From Anthopleura xanthogrammica (Eukaryota; Cnidaria; Anthozoa; Actiniaria; Actiniidae), in assembly GCA_964019055.1 (NCBI GenBank), contig OZ025211.1, forward strand, positions 4,851,835 through 4,915,834: DNA of 64,000 nt. The letters are read 5' to 3'. Shown here piece by piece: positions 1 through 12,161 of the stretch. Position numbers and translations under genes: made by a program. How positions within the stretch are numbered: position 1 is the first letter of the stretch; every line of letters starts with the position of its first letter. The notes beneath the pieces are model-generated. The model was given only the letters and a program-made list of their open reading frames with translations, made no database searches and was not told the DNA's origin.

Positions 1-761
1 TGAAGTTATTAATTTCCTAAAAACATTAATTCTATAAAATGACAGTGCCGGTTAGAAAGCTCCTTAATTTGTTTAAATCTCTGCCCGCATGAATGGTGCT
101 TAGTTTACAAACAGACACAAAACAGAAAAAATGTACAAAATAGCACAGTTTACGTCATCTCTTTGTTAAAACAGATTTACTTCGATAATTACATAGTATT
201 CAAGTGGAATTGTTCGAACAATGCCAAGGCAACAGATGAATCGATGCTTCTATGAGGCTTCTTAAACTTTGTGGAAAATAACAATCACGCTAACAAAACA
301 AAAATAATTTTGCAGTTTCATTTGTGGTGCTCGTCCATCGGATTGATTTGAAGTCGGAATCCGAAAATGTTAATTCTTACTGATAAGGACAAAAATTGGA
401 GGAAAAAAGCACAGGGAAACAAAAAAACGACATACTAGTTTAGGGACCCAACTTCTTGAACCCATTGTTTTAATTTTCATAACTTGAGGAATAACAACAG
501 CCGAAAAAATGGAAGTCAATATGAAAAAAAAATTCTATCTTCGAGGTATGCAAGTGGTTGTTGTATTCCGATAACAAAACAGTGAATAGATAGCATTTAA
601 TCCTATAATACAATAGCCTTTGAAAATACAATTCCTTTGAGGGATCTAGGATTATTTATAGATTCAATATATGCTCAATACACAATAACTTTGATGCATC
701 ACTATTAAGATTATTTATAACTTGAATAGATTATAGCTCTTCCTTGCGCAACATGCTACAC

Positions 762-917
762 ATTCACCACTTTCCATACATCGGTTCACTGGCCAAACAC
801 AAAGTATTCAGTCGAGGTTGCAAGGTTCAAATTTAAATAATCCTTTGCAACTATCTTGTTGCCTCGATTGAATGCTTCGTGTTTAACCAGTGAACCGCTG
901 TATGGAAAGTGGTGAAT
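762..917. repeat. Fold-back MITE-like element
   Basis: The two ends are near-perfect inverted repeats of about 60 bp. The left arm begins ATTCACCACTTTCCATACA and the right arm ends TGTATGGAAAGTGGTGAAT. A short AT-rich loop separates them. There is no coding capacity, which fits a non-autonomous DNA transposon. Confidence 0.8.
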
Positions 918-1156
918 AACTTAAGAAAGCTTTACATTGTATATTAAAGGCAATTTTAATGGTTTTTAGGTGGAATTAGGAAGGTATTAAAGGTATAAAA
1001 CTTACTAAATTCATCTTTATCTAATTTTCAGGACTGGATTTGAAGAAACAAAACAGGGACAGAAGAGGAAAAAACAACAATAATTGCCTTTCTCAAATAT
1101 AAAAAAAATACTAATATATAAACCCAAAATCTAAACAATAAGATTGATCAAGTCTA

Positions 1157-1228
1157 ATAGACCCCTTGCAGCATGCTGGAATGCAGCTCAATTTGGGATT
1201 AAAATTATTTTGTTCAAGGGGTCTATAA
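1157..1228. repeat. Short inverted repeat with ATAGACCCCTTG ends
   Basis: Starts ATAGACCCCTTGCA and ends TTCAAGGGGTCTAT. A related unit with the same termini and a similar GGGATT core lies at 38402-38485, so this is a dispersed small element. Confidence 0.55.
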
Positions 1229-1412
1229 CTATACAACATTCCTGATTTATTCAGTATTTAGAAAATATTTTTATTGAGTAAAATTGTAAAATATTATTGA
1301 GGAATAAAGGAAATGGAAATATATTACAAGTCCCAAAATACTGTAGATCACCTCTTAATGAGTACTTTAGACCTATTCTGGGGGGGGGGGGGGGGGGGTA
1401 CAACCACTTGAC

Positions 1413-1501
1413 TTAAAATACCTAGCCTGAGAAAACAGATGTCCAGTTTCACAGTTCTGTGGGGGATGAGGAGCAAAAGGACTGATCTGTTTTCTCAGGT
1501 T
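1413..1501. repeat. Short inverted repeat (CCTGAGAAAACAGAT arms)
   Basis: The left arm CCTGAGAAAACAGAT is matched in inverted orientation by ATCTGTTTTCTCAGG at the right end. About 60 bp separate the arms. Confidence 0.6.
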
Positions 1502-1687
1502 AAAAGTACCTTACTTGAGTTATAAATACCAATGAAACAGCCACGGCATTGGTTGATCTAACGAGGGAAGCTAATGAGGATTTATGCTTTGTTATCGTCG
1601 ACCAGCATATTGGGTATGCATCCCAAGAATTGAGGGATTCTTTAGGAGTTCAATGAACAAGTTTAAATAGGAATTTCCACATTTTTT

Positions 1688-1786
1688 ACAGTGCAGGCAC
1701 TCGAACCATGAACACTTTAAGGTTTTTTTGACATTTTTCCATAACTATCCAATCAGTGCGTTCATGGTTTGAGTGTCCGCACTGTA
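1688..1786. repeat. Fold-back element with ACAGTGC...GCACTGT ends
   Basis: Arms of about 28 bp: ACAGTGCAGGCACTCGAACC on the left, with a mirror-complementary copy ending GTGTCCGCACTGT on the right. Its termini resemble those of the larger inverted repeat at 32137-32382. Confidence 0.65.
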
Positions 1787-2040
1787 AATCAATTTCATAT
1801 TTTTTAATTTATTTTTTGGTATATTGACAGTTTTTATTTCATTTTATACAATTTTATTCTATTTGGCTTTTATTTATTTTTTATATTAGTTTGTATTTCA
1901 TTTTATCTCTTTTTATATTTGATTTTTATTGAATTTTCAATTCTATTTTATTTTATGGTTCATACTTTTTCTTACACATTTCTACTCATGGGCTCCCTGT
2001 GATAAAAAGTGGGAGAGAGTCTGTGACCGACCAGCTGATA

Positions 2041-2104
2041 TCATCCAATCACAGTCGTCTATTCAAATCGGTTCGTATTTTGAATGAACAAGACAACAAA
2101 CAAC
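2041..2104 (+). promoter_or_regulatory. Putative cell-cycle promoter elements (CCAAT plus CHR-like)
   Basis: Just upstream of the PRR11-like start codon there is a CCAAT box at 2045-2049 and TTTGAA motifs at 2079-2084 (direct) and 2062-2067 (inverted). CCAAT/NF-Y sites paired with a CHR (TTTGAA) are typical of G2/M genes in animals, which would suit a PRR11 homolog. These are short motifs, so this is an inference from position. Confidence 0.35.
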
Positions 2105-3604
2105 ATGGCGATCGAATCCAAGTTCACCACAAGCGAAATCCAGGCGATCTATGCAGCAAATCACCAGCAAATAGGTAATCTAACTTTATTTATTCCTCCG
2201 TATATCTCTGATTTACAATAAGCACTAGTTATTTTTGTCCTTAGAAGCCAAATTCTATCCTTGGAGAACAAAACTTGATGACGGAAAAGAATGCTTTGAA
2301 GTGGAGAAAATCCTTGAGACTCGAATAGTGGAGATTCGAGAATCGTATGATCAGGAAGACGAAGGTTAGTGGGATTTATACTCAAAGTTTCATCCCTTAT
2401 CAACTTAACGATCTTAGTAATGCTTCATCAAGTTTTTCACTGGGTAAAAATGTGCGAATTTTGACAAAATTAAAGCCCGGACTAAAGTTATTTTTTTAAA
2501 AGAAATAAGCTTACAGATGAAGTAAGTCAAAGAAGTCAGAACTAACGAGGTTTTTTATCGATTCTTAGAGGATAATCTTATTTCGTTTATGTGCTAAAAA
2601 GTTGATTGTTTGTGTCCTTAAAAGTTGTTTTGTAAAAAAGAGAAATTTGTACATGAAACGTAACTCATGTAAAACAAGCTCGACAAAAAATCGTTATTGT
2701 ACACTGCATTTGCTGTGTTTTAGTTTTTCATGCTTTCTGGGTTTTTTTTTGTAATTAAAGCCAAGCAGAAAACTCTTGAGGAAGAATGGATTGCTTTAGT
2801 GCTAGCAAAAGACAGGAATCTACGCCAGAGAATTGATAAGGTAAATAATTTTCTTTGCCTTCTGCAAACAGCTTTACTTCAACCCTTCCAGCCAAACATG
2901 TATCAGTATTAAAGAATATTATATTTGCATTCATTAGTTCTGCTGGTTCATATCTTCCTGCTTGCTTATTTTTATAGGAAAATATCCAATTAAAGAATGC
3001 ACATATGCAACAGCTTTACCACACATTGGAAGCCCTTGGCACTTTCAGTTATCCTGACACAAAAGATGCAATATTGAGAAGGAATTTAGCAAAAATGCTC
3101 CACCAAGTTGGAAAATACTGTACAAGGAATAACATAGATACAGAACAGTGTAACCTAAATTTTCAAAAATGTGGGTTGCTCAAAAACGTTCCCATGCCTC
3201 CCCCTGCAGCACCTCCACCCCCACCCCCTCCCCCCATGATCCCATTTTGTACCCCTAAAAATTTACACAAAACTCCAAAAAGTAGAAAAACACCTAAGAC
3301 ACAGACAGCACCCAAAACGATGGGAGACTGTTCCACTATGGATGGACAAAGGACCCCTTTACAAACACTTAATCAAGATCTTTTAAGAAGTATTAAGCAC
3401 TGCCGCACAGTTGAACTCAGAAGTACGCCATTAAAAAGGTCCCCTGGTGGAACTCCATTAAAGCGACAGCGCCGATTATCAGAAAATGACACCTCAGATT
3501 TAATAACTATAGCTTTAAGAAGGAAATTTAGAAATGCTGGTGTTCAAAGCCCTAATGAAAATATGTCTCCAAATGTAAAATCACCCAGTTTAGAATATCC
3601 TTGA
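2105..3604 (+). CDS. PRR11-like proline-rich protein (4 exons, 298 aa)
   Basis: Exons 2105-2174, 2245-2364, 2761-2840 and 2978-3604 join in frame through GT-AG introns to give 298 residues. Residues about 40-110 are charged and probably helical or coiled coil. Residues 162-179 are a polyproline stretch. The C-terminal part carries RSPGGTP (about 244-250) and ALRRKF (about 269-274) followed by SP motifs. The order proline-rich stretch, basic linker, RSPGGTPL, ALRRKF matches the C-terminal half of vertebrate proline-rich protein 11, a nuclear, cell-cycle-regulated protein. Many TP and SP dipeptides suggest proline-directed kinase sites. The start ATG lies in an A-rich context and is the first in-frame one before the splice. 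MTFR-family proteins also have polyproline, but they lack the RSPGGTP/ALRRKF pair as I know it. The first 90 residues I recognise only weakly. Two AATAAA signals overlap or follow the stop (3604-3609, 3611-3616). Confidence 0.7.
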
Positions 3605-3880
3605 ATAAAAAATAAAACCCTATTTTGAACTTAAAGTAGATCTTAGTAACAAGGGTTTAAAATTAGAAAATAGAGTGGTTCCCATTAAACCATGAAACTA
3701 GAGTGAAGTATTGCCAAATATGCTAAAGTGTATTTCACCGGTTTTTGAAAACCACTCTAATTTGAAAAAATATCCTTTTTGTAGAAATAAAAAAAACAAT
3801 TGATTTGAATCTTTATGTACATTGAATTTCTATTTTATTAACAATTACAACTTTGTAAAGGGATACCTTAAAACCTCAAA
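3604..3880. terminator. Shared 3' region of two convergent genes
   Basis: Plus-strand AATAAA signals at 3604, 3611 and 3786 serve the PRR11-like gene. A minus-strand AATAAA (TTTATT at 3834-3839) lies about 42 nt past the TIMMDC1 stop. The two transcripts therefore end tail to tail and may overlap by a few tens of bases. Confidence 0.6.
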
Positions 3881-5510
3881 TCAATCTGGAGATTGCTCTT
3901 TCTTAGACTCCAGTTCTTTTTCCATGTTCTCAATAATACTGTCTGTTACTTGGAGCTGTTCTTCCCTATTCAAATTAGAAAACATTTTTAAGAATCCTTC
4001 TCAAAAATTATAGTACAAATTTAATTCCAAATGTGTAATGTCCAGTGTTGTATTTGCAAATAGGATATTGAGAATATTGGATAACTTTTGAAATTAATAT
4101 AGTACAACTAAGGCAAAAAGTTGTGCATTTTACAGAAAAATCTTGTCCATAATAAAAAGTACTTTAAAAGTGGACATATATTTGATATTCACGCTGTAAG
4201 ATAAAACTGGAAATTTTAAGGACATATTTTCATTGCATGCCACAGGGTTCATCACTAGGGCCTATCCTTCTGTTCATAAAACTTACCATTTTCTTCTTTT
4301 TTGATCTTTTTCTTCCTTCACCTTGATTTTATATTCTTCAGGTATCAAGAAAGTATTCCCAGCCTGGGCTAACAATCCGATTGGTAAACTAATAAGATTC
4401 AAATAAATTTATGATTAATCAAATAGTTTGTTGGGGTTTCTTCTTTGATTCAGGGGGTTTTCTCATAGTTTTCCAGTTTTCTTTCATCCAAACAATATTA
4501 GTTAATAGCCATACTCTGACTTAGATCAGTGCACTTGTTGAGCTTGTTTCAGAGCTACAATAGCATAGCTGCATGAGCTTGTTTCAGAGTTTGATAGCAT
4601 TTATTGGTTGGTTGGTTGGTTTGATATAGTGCAAGTATATTGGGGGGGGGGGGGGGAATTACAGTACCTGACACCAGAACAGATTACTGAGGCTACAACT
4701 ATGCTTCTCCACCCTCCAAAAAGTTTATATAAGGCTCCTGTCGAAGCTGGAACAAAATTAAGAATCATTAGCAGTATTTTTAAAGGTGGAGGGAAATTCT
4801 AAATCCAATATGGCTTTCATTGGGAAATAGGTATTGTTTGAGCACACTTATGTTGATGGTGGTGTGTTATGCATGACAATATAAGCATGAGAAATTGTGC
4901 AGAGTATGTCTACAGTAATTAGCATTTCATATGTAAGCATAGTGTTGTATTAAAATTCAGAAGTTCTGGTAGCCATTACAGTATATTCAGTAAACCAACA
5001 CTTGGTAACATGGTGGATCAAAGAAATTCAGACTACCGAATATCATCTTTTCATCTCTTAGCAAAATTGATTATTATACCACTGTATGCTAAAGGAATGG
5101 CAAACAACCAGAGATTTACAAAGTAAAAGGCAAAGCAAAATCTATATTTGTATCTTACAGTAAGATAGTAATCTAAATGACTCTACCTCCAGCAGCCACA
5201 TAATTCAAAGCATCATTCTTGTCTCGATATGTTGTAGATAGAGTTAATAGAAAGCTGATGAAATAATGAATAGTTGTTTAAAATGAATTGTTTGCAAAAG
5301 TTTTTTTCTGCCCTCCAATTTGGCTTTAGCCTGCTGCTTGAGTGGAAGAAAAATAGCCTTCACTTCAAGGGCAGATCTGGGGAGTGGAGCTAACCATCCC
5401 TCTTTGAAGTTGAAAAAATATAAGAATAATTATAAGGATAAGGTAAAACCTAAAAAGGATGCTATCTGATGCCTTTCTAGGTACAGCTACCCCCCTTGAA
5501 ATCGTTCTGT

Positions 5511-5573
<63 letters not shown>

Positions 5574-7252
5574 TATAAGCATTGTTAGAGTGGCAACATA
5601 AGGGGCAAATTATCACTTATTAAATGGCCACTTATTGTGCTTGCTGGGAAGATTGAAGGTAATATGTACCCACATTTTCTAATTTTTCACCCTGATAGTT
5701 CAGTTCCATAGATTATCAAGGAGAAATTTCTGGAAGACTTGCTTGTGTCTACTTTCACACTGAAACCCTAACAAAGATGTTGTATTCTGCAGTGCACTTT
5801 ACAAAATTTGATTGGCCAATGGAAAAATATAGCAAACAAGCAAGGCTTGATGCAAATCTAGCCTAAAAACTGAGACTAGAACCTGAGATAATTATACCTG
5901 TATAATCCAGCAAATAATCCCATCCTCCATCCCCAGCGTGATCCATATTTAACAAATCCAAGTGTCTTGGCTGACTGGAATTCTCTCTGTGCATGCATTT
6001 GAGACCGATAAACAGTGATTTGATTTTGTTTGACATAATGATCAGCACCGATCCTGATTCCAAACTGACCACCGAGTAGAAACCCAAATACTGAGCCAAT
6101 ACCAATGATGGTTGGGATGCTCTGTAGCTCTTCAGATATAGTATTGTCGTCACTGGAATAAACAAATGAGTATGAACAGCAGTCAGTTATTGGTGGTATT
6201 AAATTATAACAGGGGATGTAACCTACGTGGTAGATACTCTCATATTGGTGAACGCACTCACTTCTCACCTAGGCAGGGTTAAAAATATGTATCAGACTGA
6301 TCAATATGTGACCATATTTCAAGATGACTAGCCTAAGAGGTATTTGGCTCGACAAGTGCCAGTTTTGACTACATTTTCCCTTAGACTGCTGTTATTTTGA
6401 GCTTTGCAATGCAACTCAGGGTCAGTTTTCTAAGCATCATACAATATTGTGAGTAGAGTTGCTTGATACATGCATACATGTATTTATCCCACACCATAGA
6501 AAATACAGCCAATCAGAAAGCAGGAAAGCTGTTGTATATTTGTTGGTATTTCACCCTTCCTTCCCATCATGCACTGCTCATTCAATCTACCCATTTGTAT
6601 TTTCTATAGTGTGGGATAAAATGTTTATACAAAGGTTTCTCGTGGCATACTGTGGATATCCCACTCATCAGTTGTATTTTCTTTGTATACAAACTTGCTT
6701 AACGGCTTGTGTGTATACTAGAAACAGTCTACAAGTGACTCATGGGATATTCCACCTTATGCCACTCAAAACCATTGTATAACTAGTATGCACACATTTC
6801 AATTATGCTTATAAATGTATTTGCTCCCCTATCAATTCTCAGAGCCAAAGCATAATATACATAATAATAATATGATAATACACAATGACATAAAACAGAT
6901 AATAATAATGAGAAATTTTCTTTTAAATCATAATCAAGTAAAAAAAAATCTGTATGTACTAAATGCAAGGAAGGGTGTGATGTAGGGGGGGAGGTGGAAA
7001 GGGAGGGAGGGAGGGAAGGAGAGCCGAAGGGGATGCAAAAATTATAAAATCATTTAAGTTCCAGTAGATATAGCACTTTCACCCTGTTACTCACAGACAC
7101 ACTACTGCTACCCGCTCAATATCTACTCATATACAAATGTCATCCCACATCGCTAATACTTGATACCTTGTTTCAAACAATGCCTTGACTCTATCCCATC
7201 CTGTCTGGTCTTTGACGTCTTGTTGTACTAATCCCTCATGATCATTAGCCAT
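3881..7252 (-). CDS. TIMMDC1: TIMMDC1, mitochondrial complex I assembly factor (6 exons, 224 aa)
   Basis: Exons, in transcription order: 7167-7252, 5898-6152, 5187-5254, 4668-4746, 4287-4388, 3881-3965. All have GT-AG borders and compatible phases (2,2,1,2,2). The product belongs to the Tim17/22/23-domain family and should be a multi-spanning inner-membrane protein that helps assemble the membrane arm of respiratory complex I. Recognisable segments are the N-terminal TGWDRVKALF, the first glycine-rich helix, the very conserved GFVKYGSRWGWR block (exon 2), the YRDKNDALNY loop (exon 3), the glycine/hydrophobic helix (exons 4-5) and a charged C-tail containing KWEEQLQVT. Human TIMMDC1 is somewhat longer (285 aa), mostly at its ends. 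The start ATG is the first in-frame one in exon 1. Introns contain a (TGAT)n tract, a poly-G run and a SINE fragment. Confidence 0.88.
4505..4600 (+). repeat. SINE-like fragment in a TIMMDC1 intron
   Basis: The segment CTGACTTAGATCAGTGCAC followed by a TTGTTTCAGAG motif (duplicated once) matches the 3' part of the better-preserved copy at 7858-8013. Confidence 0.45.
5303..5380. repeat. Short imperfect palindrome (GAAGAAAAAT core)
   Basis: Part of a dispersed family with copies near 48180-48275 and 59326-59435. Shared features are TTTTTCTGCCCTCC on one arm and GGAAGAAAAATAACC on the other. Confidence 0.45.
5513..5571. repeat. (TGAT)n microsatellite
   Basis: About fourteen uninterrupted four-base units inside the second intron of TIMMDC1. 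Confidence 0.9.
6985..7022. repeat. G-rich tract
   Basis: Several GGG/GGGG runs separated by A or AA lie in the first intron of TIMMDC1. The tract could form a G-quadruplex on the plus strand; this is inference only. Confidence 0.4.
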
Positions 7253-7402
7253 CACACATCAGAACTAAATTTCAACAGAATATCCTCCAAAATCTTCTGA
7301 ATATTAGACTGTCCGTCTATTGTTTCCCTGTATTACCTTCTGCATGTTTATAATAAGATATTTTATGCCGATATTACTTTTTCTAAAAAACCGCTTCTCC
7401 GT

Positions 7403-7413
7403 CCGCCATCTTG
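7403..7413 (-). promoter_or_regulatory. Putative YY1 site upstream of TIMMDC1
   Basis: The minus strand reads CAAGATGGCGG, the classic YY1-type promoter motif, about 150 bp upstream of the TIMMDC1 start codon. Such sites commonly mark transcription starts of nuclear genes for mitochondrial proteins. Confidence 0.5.
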
Positions 7414-7652
7414 GATTAAACTATTCCCAGTCTTTCGACCAAGTGAATTTACCCAGAACTCCTTGCAAGTTTCAAGAAAATGGTTTGGGCTACCTGTGGT
7501 AGTCTTTCTTAGAGCGGAAGAAGACTATTGCGGAATTGAAAAGGCGTTGAAAATGATCAAAGATCCGACCGAGGTTAGCCCCAATCATGCTGTGCGTGCA
7601 GTTCCGCACAAAACTTCTCAGGAAATGACGTCATGGACAGATTTCACAGGAA

Positions 7653-10600
7653 AAGACTAATCCGCCTGGTTGTCAAAACGTTCGAAACAGAAATTTGTCG
7701 CACACATTTTAATTTCTTTTTCGTATAAATTACTATTCATTAGTGCGTTTCAAGCTAGGAACACAAACGTTTGAATGGCTGGCTAAAGATTTTCACAGTT
7801 ATATTCGTGTTGATAAATAGTCGTCGATATCCTGGACTCGGTTTAACATGTGGCGTGACTGGTTGAGTTTGTTAGCCCTCTTTTGATTCCGGCAAAGGTT
7901 TTTCTTCGGTTTCTCCAGTTTTCCTCCCTCCGCAAAACCTAACAAGCTAAATTCCAATTCGAATAATCCGTACCCTGACTTTGATCAGTCCAGAGGTTGT
8001 TTCAGGGTATCGATAAAATTTGAAGGTTGCAATGTGAGTTTCAGCCAATTCTGTTTAGGCAAGGTTTGGGTATTTTTTCTTCCCTATACATATCAAACAC
8101 TTCAAGCGCCTACATTGAGAGACTGGTTTACGTGTGGAATATCATGAAACATTTCATGCACAGTCAGCAAACAAATTATGGGCTAATAATCAAGCCAACT
8201 GACCTTGACTTTGCTAATTGCGCAAATCTGGTCAAACCCTATTCGTGGGTATCTCTTAATACGGGCGTCAACTCGAATCATTGCACTTGACTTTTTAATC
8301 AGAGAAATGCGTAGTCAAATACCCCCACTGCGTCAGTGATTTACTTTCAAAAACCTTAGAGTGTGCCACGTTGCACGCACCATGAGTCTTGACGTTCTTT
8401 GAGTGATACTTTAGTTATACTGAACAATCTCAACAGACGTTAAATCCATTATATGAATGGGCTTCAAGTTCAGATTGTCCAGCTTGAGAAGTTCAGTATT
8501 TTTTTTCTTTTGGTTAAATTACTCAAGAAAGTGTGCAGCGCCGCACGCAATCTTGTGTGAGACTGGCAGTGGGCTTGATTTTTTTTTGACAATTACACTT
8601 ACAATTTGAATGGTTGGTTTCTGCCATACACCAGTAAATACATTGAGGCAAAATTCATAGCAAGTAATAGCTACAAAAATCTTGATTTATTATGTGCATG
8701 ACGAAAATAAGAAAAGACAGAAAAGAAAATAATTTCATTTCATAAATGTTTGATATGCCCGCGATGATGATCCAATCGAGTTTCCAATATTAAACTGTTT
8801 CCCTGTCCGGAAACGAAAAAAGTGGTCCCTTATATCGTAACATGACCGGTACTGAACGAAATTTAAACGTGCGATACGTGTTCATGCACGCGACAACCCA
8901 TTTGTGTCGAGACATAACTCAAGGGAAAGGCTACTCGGATTTTTTAGACTTTCACTTTTATTCTTTCTTCATTATCATGCAGTTCTACTCCGTCCGCCTG
9001 CAACGCGCGCCAAAGAGCTGATCTCGAGGGTTCAAAGTTTCTGACTTCCGGTTTTGCTCCTCTTCTTTCAGTGCGCTGCACCCATTGCGTGGCAAATCAC
9101 TTTTATATACTAAAAGAAGAATCAAGGGTCTGAGGGCAAGTACAACTTCCGCTTCTCGTATCCAATGGTTAAATTTCACGCGAAAGGTGCATGCAGGAAA
9201 ATCATGTCATAAAAGTATGCGGTTTCATATAGAAATTTTCTATCAGGCTACGATAAAAGATCAATGTGAAAGATCAGTTTGATCAATTGAAAACTTAGGA
9301 AGATATTTGACTAGTCATGCATTTTTCATCAGACGCAGGAGGAATAACTTGTGATGATCATGACTTGTGCGTGCTTCGATGATTAGACTGTTGCCATGGC
9401 GACAAACTTAAGATTGCAACATTCTAGTAATACGAAAAAAACCCAGAACTTTCGAAATTTAGTCAAGGCCTAGTTTGCTAGAGTGGTTTTCATATGACAG
9501 CTGGGAAACACACGGTACTAACTTATGTACAGCACGTACACGGTACGACATGCCGTAACATTGAAATGGTTTCCCACTCTTCCATTCAGTAATCTATCCA
9601 AACACAACTCGTACAGTTACAGTTACGGCTAAAGTACGACTAACCGTATCGTTTTCTACTCACATGGAAACCGCCCATATACACTGCACTTTCCATGTGA
9701 CAGAAAAGTGTAAGGCCTGAAGAATGCTATCCTGCTGAGAATTTAAATGAAGCACCATTTGAGATGCCATCGCTGATTTGTCAAAAAATATTTATATATC
9801 CTCAAAAATTCCGGGTTTTTTCAACATATACTTCCATGCATATAACCACTTTTAATCAATAATCATTAACAGTAAAATTTATGCCATCCATAAGCATATA
9901 TTGACATGGGAACAGAGTAATGTAACGCTTTTCCGCCCTTTTTGTCATCCGTGATTTCACCATTCTCACGGGGCCCCTCGTGACTAGCTTAGGGAGGAAC
10001 TTCTTTAGCATTCCTCATAGCAATAGCCATAAATTTGTCCGGATCCGGAGTAAAAATGGTAAAAATAGAACCATAAAATGGTCAGAAATTTTAGAAGATA
10101 AGTTTAAACTGAGTGGGACACTAGAGAAAAGCAAAACAAACGCAAATCACACTGCTTTATGTACGAAACACACATGCAAAGCCACGTTAAAGTTCGAGGT
10201 CCCTCCTATCGCCTTAGGTAAGTAATCTATCCGTTTTTTCTTCTGTTATGTCACGCACGTGCAAGAAGGTAAGGAAAGCTCGTACGTGAGTCTACGCAAT
10301 TTAGACGCAGCAGTAGGGAGTGACTTTGCTCTGATTTTTGCCCTTCACAATAGGAACCGTAATAGCGATTGTCTAAACTATTGAGAAACCGGGATATGCT
10401 CCAATTCTGAATCAAGAATTCTTTGTCGCGTGGCTAGGGATGTTGCAATGTCAAAGCTAGAAAAAAAAAAGAAGCTTAGTACTTATTATTACATTTTTTT
10501 TCCCGACAGTCTCGTCATCCTCCCTAGTAGTATGATGCAATGCCCCTTTAAATTCAATTCATACAATTCATTCAATTCATACTGAATAAATAAAAGTGGG

Positions 10601-11750
10601 ATTTTCCTAATCATTAACGTAAACATAAGAATAAAGCTGTTTTGTTTTATTTTCATTGAGGTTCATCTTCTGACAAGAGGCTTGGCGCGTCCACAGGAAG
10701 CCCCAGTTCATAGTGACCACGATACTTTACCAACAAAAAAGAAAAATACCCTTTGTTGCTTTTACACTAAAAGACTGGCAATAATGCCGTTCGGTAAAGA
10801 TTTGCAAAGTATTGAAAAAAATGGAAATCGGTTTGTGTTGGTTGGCTTTCTTCAGTGTCAGTGACGGAACAAATATGGCGCAACTTTTCGTCTAGTTTTG
10901 ACAATTATATCAATTATCAGAACTCTAGAATAGAAAAGTATTTATAAAACAAGCTATTTTGTTCAATTTCAAAATCATATTTCAAATTTACGACCCAATT
11001 TATTTCAAATATCGACCACGCATACAGAAATTACAACATTTTCCCTTAAGGGTTTTTTTAACTGTCTGACAGATAAAAAAAAATGAAAAAAGCTCGTGAT
11101 GTCATCCATCTCTCAGCCAATCAAACACCAGTATCCACTTAAACTATATTCATTGACAGATCATCTAAGAAGTAAACGGATATAACACAAGTCTTAATGT
11201 CTACATTCCAACTAAAAACACCGGAGATAAAAATGTCTTCCAATGGCAGATTTGTCAATATTCTTTCTTGGCTGTGAGCTGAAGTGTTCTTTGGTATACC
11301 CTAAATCATTTCCTTAAGCACTTTTAAAGATCCTGGAAAAATATTTTGTTTTGTCTTAAAAAAGCAATCTTTCATATATAATAGCTTTTATGAATTTGAA
11401 AATTAAAATTAATTTGCAGCACTGCACGTAATATGATTGTTTTAGCTGAATTTTATAGAATTTTTTTTTTTTCAAAATTTTTACTATTTTTTTTTTAAAT
11501 GAATACTTAACAGTTTTAGGATGAAATTCAAGATCCCAAGCAAGTCATAAGATTGCTCGACCTTTGTATCAACTTTGATTTGTCAATCAGTTTCGTAACT
11601 AGAAGCCACGAGGATTTGAAAGGAAATATTTATACGTTATGATCTAATAAGATCAATTAACATACTCGTGAGTTTTCCCTAACAACTGATGACATTCCTG
11701 ATCTGGTCTGTGATTGGCTGGTTGAGGGGATTACCGGACTGCAACAGAAA
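7653..11750. other. Intergenic, no supported gene
   Basis: Open frames here are short, lack recognisable motifs and are not flanked by convincing splice pairs. The region holds one SINE-like copy (7858-8013), imperfect inverted repeats around 8400-8500 and 9480-9700, and otherwise AT-rich unique-looking DNA. Confidence 0.55.
7858..8013 (+). repeat. SINE-like repeat, best plus-strand copy
   Basis: Contains TTTCTCCAGTTTTCCTCCC, then a segment AAACCTAACAAGCTAAATTCC, then CCTGACTTTGATCAGTCCAG. The same order occurs at 45297-45480 (+), 37078-37312 (-) and 33695-33850 (-). Length, dispersion and lack of terminal inverted repeats favour a SINE. Confidence 0.55.
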
Positions 11751-12161
11751 TATTAAGGCGATCTATAGATAGAAGCGAGTCAGTCTCTCCAGCGCTCTAT
11801 AGACTGCTGATGTTTAACGGAGCACCGTCCATGTTCATGTAAGCGAGTTCTGCTGGATTCTAAGCCATTCAATCCAAATTTCAAAGACAGGACCAGAAGA
11901 ATCTGCAAAGCCTTAAGTAAACTATTGCTTGGAGGTCGCTTCGTAAAAGATTTCCGTGGTTTGGCAGCGTTGGGTAAATAATCTCAGTAAAACGGCTGTG
12001 AAAATTTTCAAGTTGGTTTGAAGTTTGCTTCAAGAAGAAAGTGAAAGTGAAAGCCCTGGCACATCGTGGTATCATAGTTTTATAGCTCTGGAACAATTCG
12101 AACCACTGGCAGTACCTCTAGAGACGAAAATAGCACATTTTTAAAAGATTTTGAATGAACC

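Larger units (their letters stand above)
1..2040. other. Intergenic, AT-rich, several fold-back repeats
   Basis: No convincing gene is seen. The stretch contains four short inverted repeats (listed separately where long), a run of 19 G at 1380-1398 and a very T-rich segment around 1800-1980. Confidence 0.6.

Noticed and set aside
7463..7660. Open frame of 65 codons on the plus strand upstream of TIMMDC1
   Set aside because: No recognised motif, no convincing splice partner; probably promoter-proximal non-coding DNA.
9980..10225. Open frame of 81 codons, basic composition
   Set aside because: Lys/Asn-rich as expected of AT-rich DNA, no domain, no supported splice junctions.
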